Shown here one piece after another: positions 63,601 through 64,000 of a stretch of DNA of 64,000 nucleotides. This stretch comes from Prosapia bicincta (Eukaryota; Arthropoda; Insecta; Hemiptera; Cercopidae), in contig JBAIZL010000005.1 of NCBI GenBank assembly GCA_036971475.1, positions 63,790,655 through 63,854,654 of the forward strand. Reading direction: 5' to 3'. The number at the start of each line of letters is the position of its first letter. The first letter of the stretch is position 1. The translations under genes and the position numbers were made by a program. The notes under the pieces are model-generated. The model did not search any database, was not told the origin of the DNA, and saw only the letters and a program-made list of their open reading frames with translations.

Positions 63601-64000
63601 CTTAGAATTGATCTATAATAAGTATTATAGGAGCTATGGCAATTGTCATATATTTGCTCTAAAAAAAATGCATGAATTATAGTTCATGGATTTTGCGATT
63701 TCAACAAAAAATGGATTTCTCATTTAAAAGGCATAATAAACGCAGAATCGACCATAGATTCGCATTGTGCTCTTAGAATTGATTTATAATAAGTATTATA
63801 GGAGCTATCGCGATTGTCATATATTTTCTCTTAAAAAATGCATGAATTATAGTTCATGGATTTTACGATTTCTACAAAAAATGGATTTCTCATTTAAAAG
63901 GCATAATAAACGCAGAATCGACCATAGATTCGCATTGTGCTCTTAGAATGGATCTATAATAAGTATTATAAGAGCTATCGCGATTGTCATATATTTTCTC
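57601..64000 (+). repeat. Terminal zone without a clear long period
   Basis: About 37 monomers of known types and many private changes: GCAAGAATT with GTTAATGG (57704), ATTTTGCTC (57969), CATGAGTTAT (about 59579), CAGAACTTTT (59897), AATTATATAGTTC (2-bp insertion, about 61628), GAATTGACC (about 61871), TTGGCATATA with CTGAAAAAATG (about 62110-62130). A three-monomer run at about 59675-60060 matches the central pentamer (26.0-26.4 kb). The last 200 bases, with GCGATTG, TTTTACG and AATGGATC, resemble 57.67-57.87 kb. Confidence 0.72.

Larger units (their letters stand above)
1..64000 (+). repeat. Satellite DNA array, 170-171 bp monomer, about 376 copies
   Basis: Every part of the window is the same monomer in the same orientation. 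Successive copies of the oligo-A/ATGCAT landmark start at 1, 171, 342, 513, 683, 854, 1024, 1194 and so on to the end. The usual lengths are 170 bp (seven-A tract) and 171 bp (eight-A tract). My hand consensus of 170 bases has 24 C and 26 G, so it is about 71% AT, with five CpG. I found no inverted monomer, unique spacer or inserted element. Nucleosome-scale AT-rich monomers in long one-way arrays with higher-order repeats are typical of centromeric or pericentromeric satellites in animals and plants; assigning that role here is inference. I do not recognise the family. Confidence 0.98.

Noticed and set aside
1..64000. CRISPR array
   Set aside because: Regular repeats, but there are no unique spacers: the whole 170-bp period is conserved.
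1..64000. Species identification from the satellite
   Set aside because: I do not recognise the monomer. A 170-bp AT-rich satellite is compatible with many insects, other animals and plants, so any name would be a guess.

Overview
The whole 64 kb window is one uninterrupted head-to-tail satellite DNA array. The monomer is 170-171 bp, AT-rich (50 G+C in a 170-base consensus, about 29% GC), and by length there are about 376 copies, all in the same orientation. The first base falls on a monomer boundary and the last base falls inside a monomer, so the array runs past both ends. I see no protein-coding gene, rRNA, tRNA, CRISPR array, transposon insertion or unique spacer. The short open frames of 60-75 codons are by-products of the repeat. 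A nucleosome-length, AT-rich monomer organised into higher-order repeats (HORs) points to a eukaryotic centromere or pericentromere (animal or plant). I do not recognise the family and cannot name the organism. || Layout. (1) 1-21.6 kb, left domain: a small set of recognisable monomer types is arranged in blocks (called alpha, beta and gamma here) that recur at 1,702, 2,724, 2,895, 3,065 and 7,491 bp. It ends with a 31-monomer unit of 5,281 bp present twice in tandem. (2) 21.6-24.0 kb: mixed transition. (3) 24.0-33.9 kb, central domain: a 27-monomer unit of 4,597 bp in two nearly identical copies with a nested 852-bp pentamer, followed by a short 2,555-bp echo. (4) 33.9-35.3 kb: a zone rich in private indels. 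(5) 35.3-52.8 kb, right domain: an 8-monomer core (about 1.37 kb) occurs five times. Its start-to-start spacing falls from left to right (4,076, 3,397, 3,235, 3,072 bp) because the spacer loses whole monomers (16, 12, 11, 10). (6) 52.8-57.6 kb: a 15-mer unit (2,549 bp) and a rearranged second copy. (7) 57.6-64 kb: the same monomer types without a long period that I can follow. || No genes act together here. The biology in the window is array evolution (unequal exchange, block duplication, hybrid monomers) and possible protein-binding elements inside the monomer: an 18-bp imperfect dyad in nearly every copy, and a perfect 16-bp palindrome in 11 copies of the right domain. HOR boundaries were read by eye from diagnostic variants and are accurate to about one monomer unless stated.
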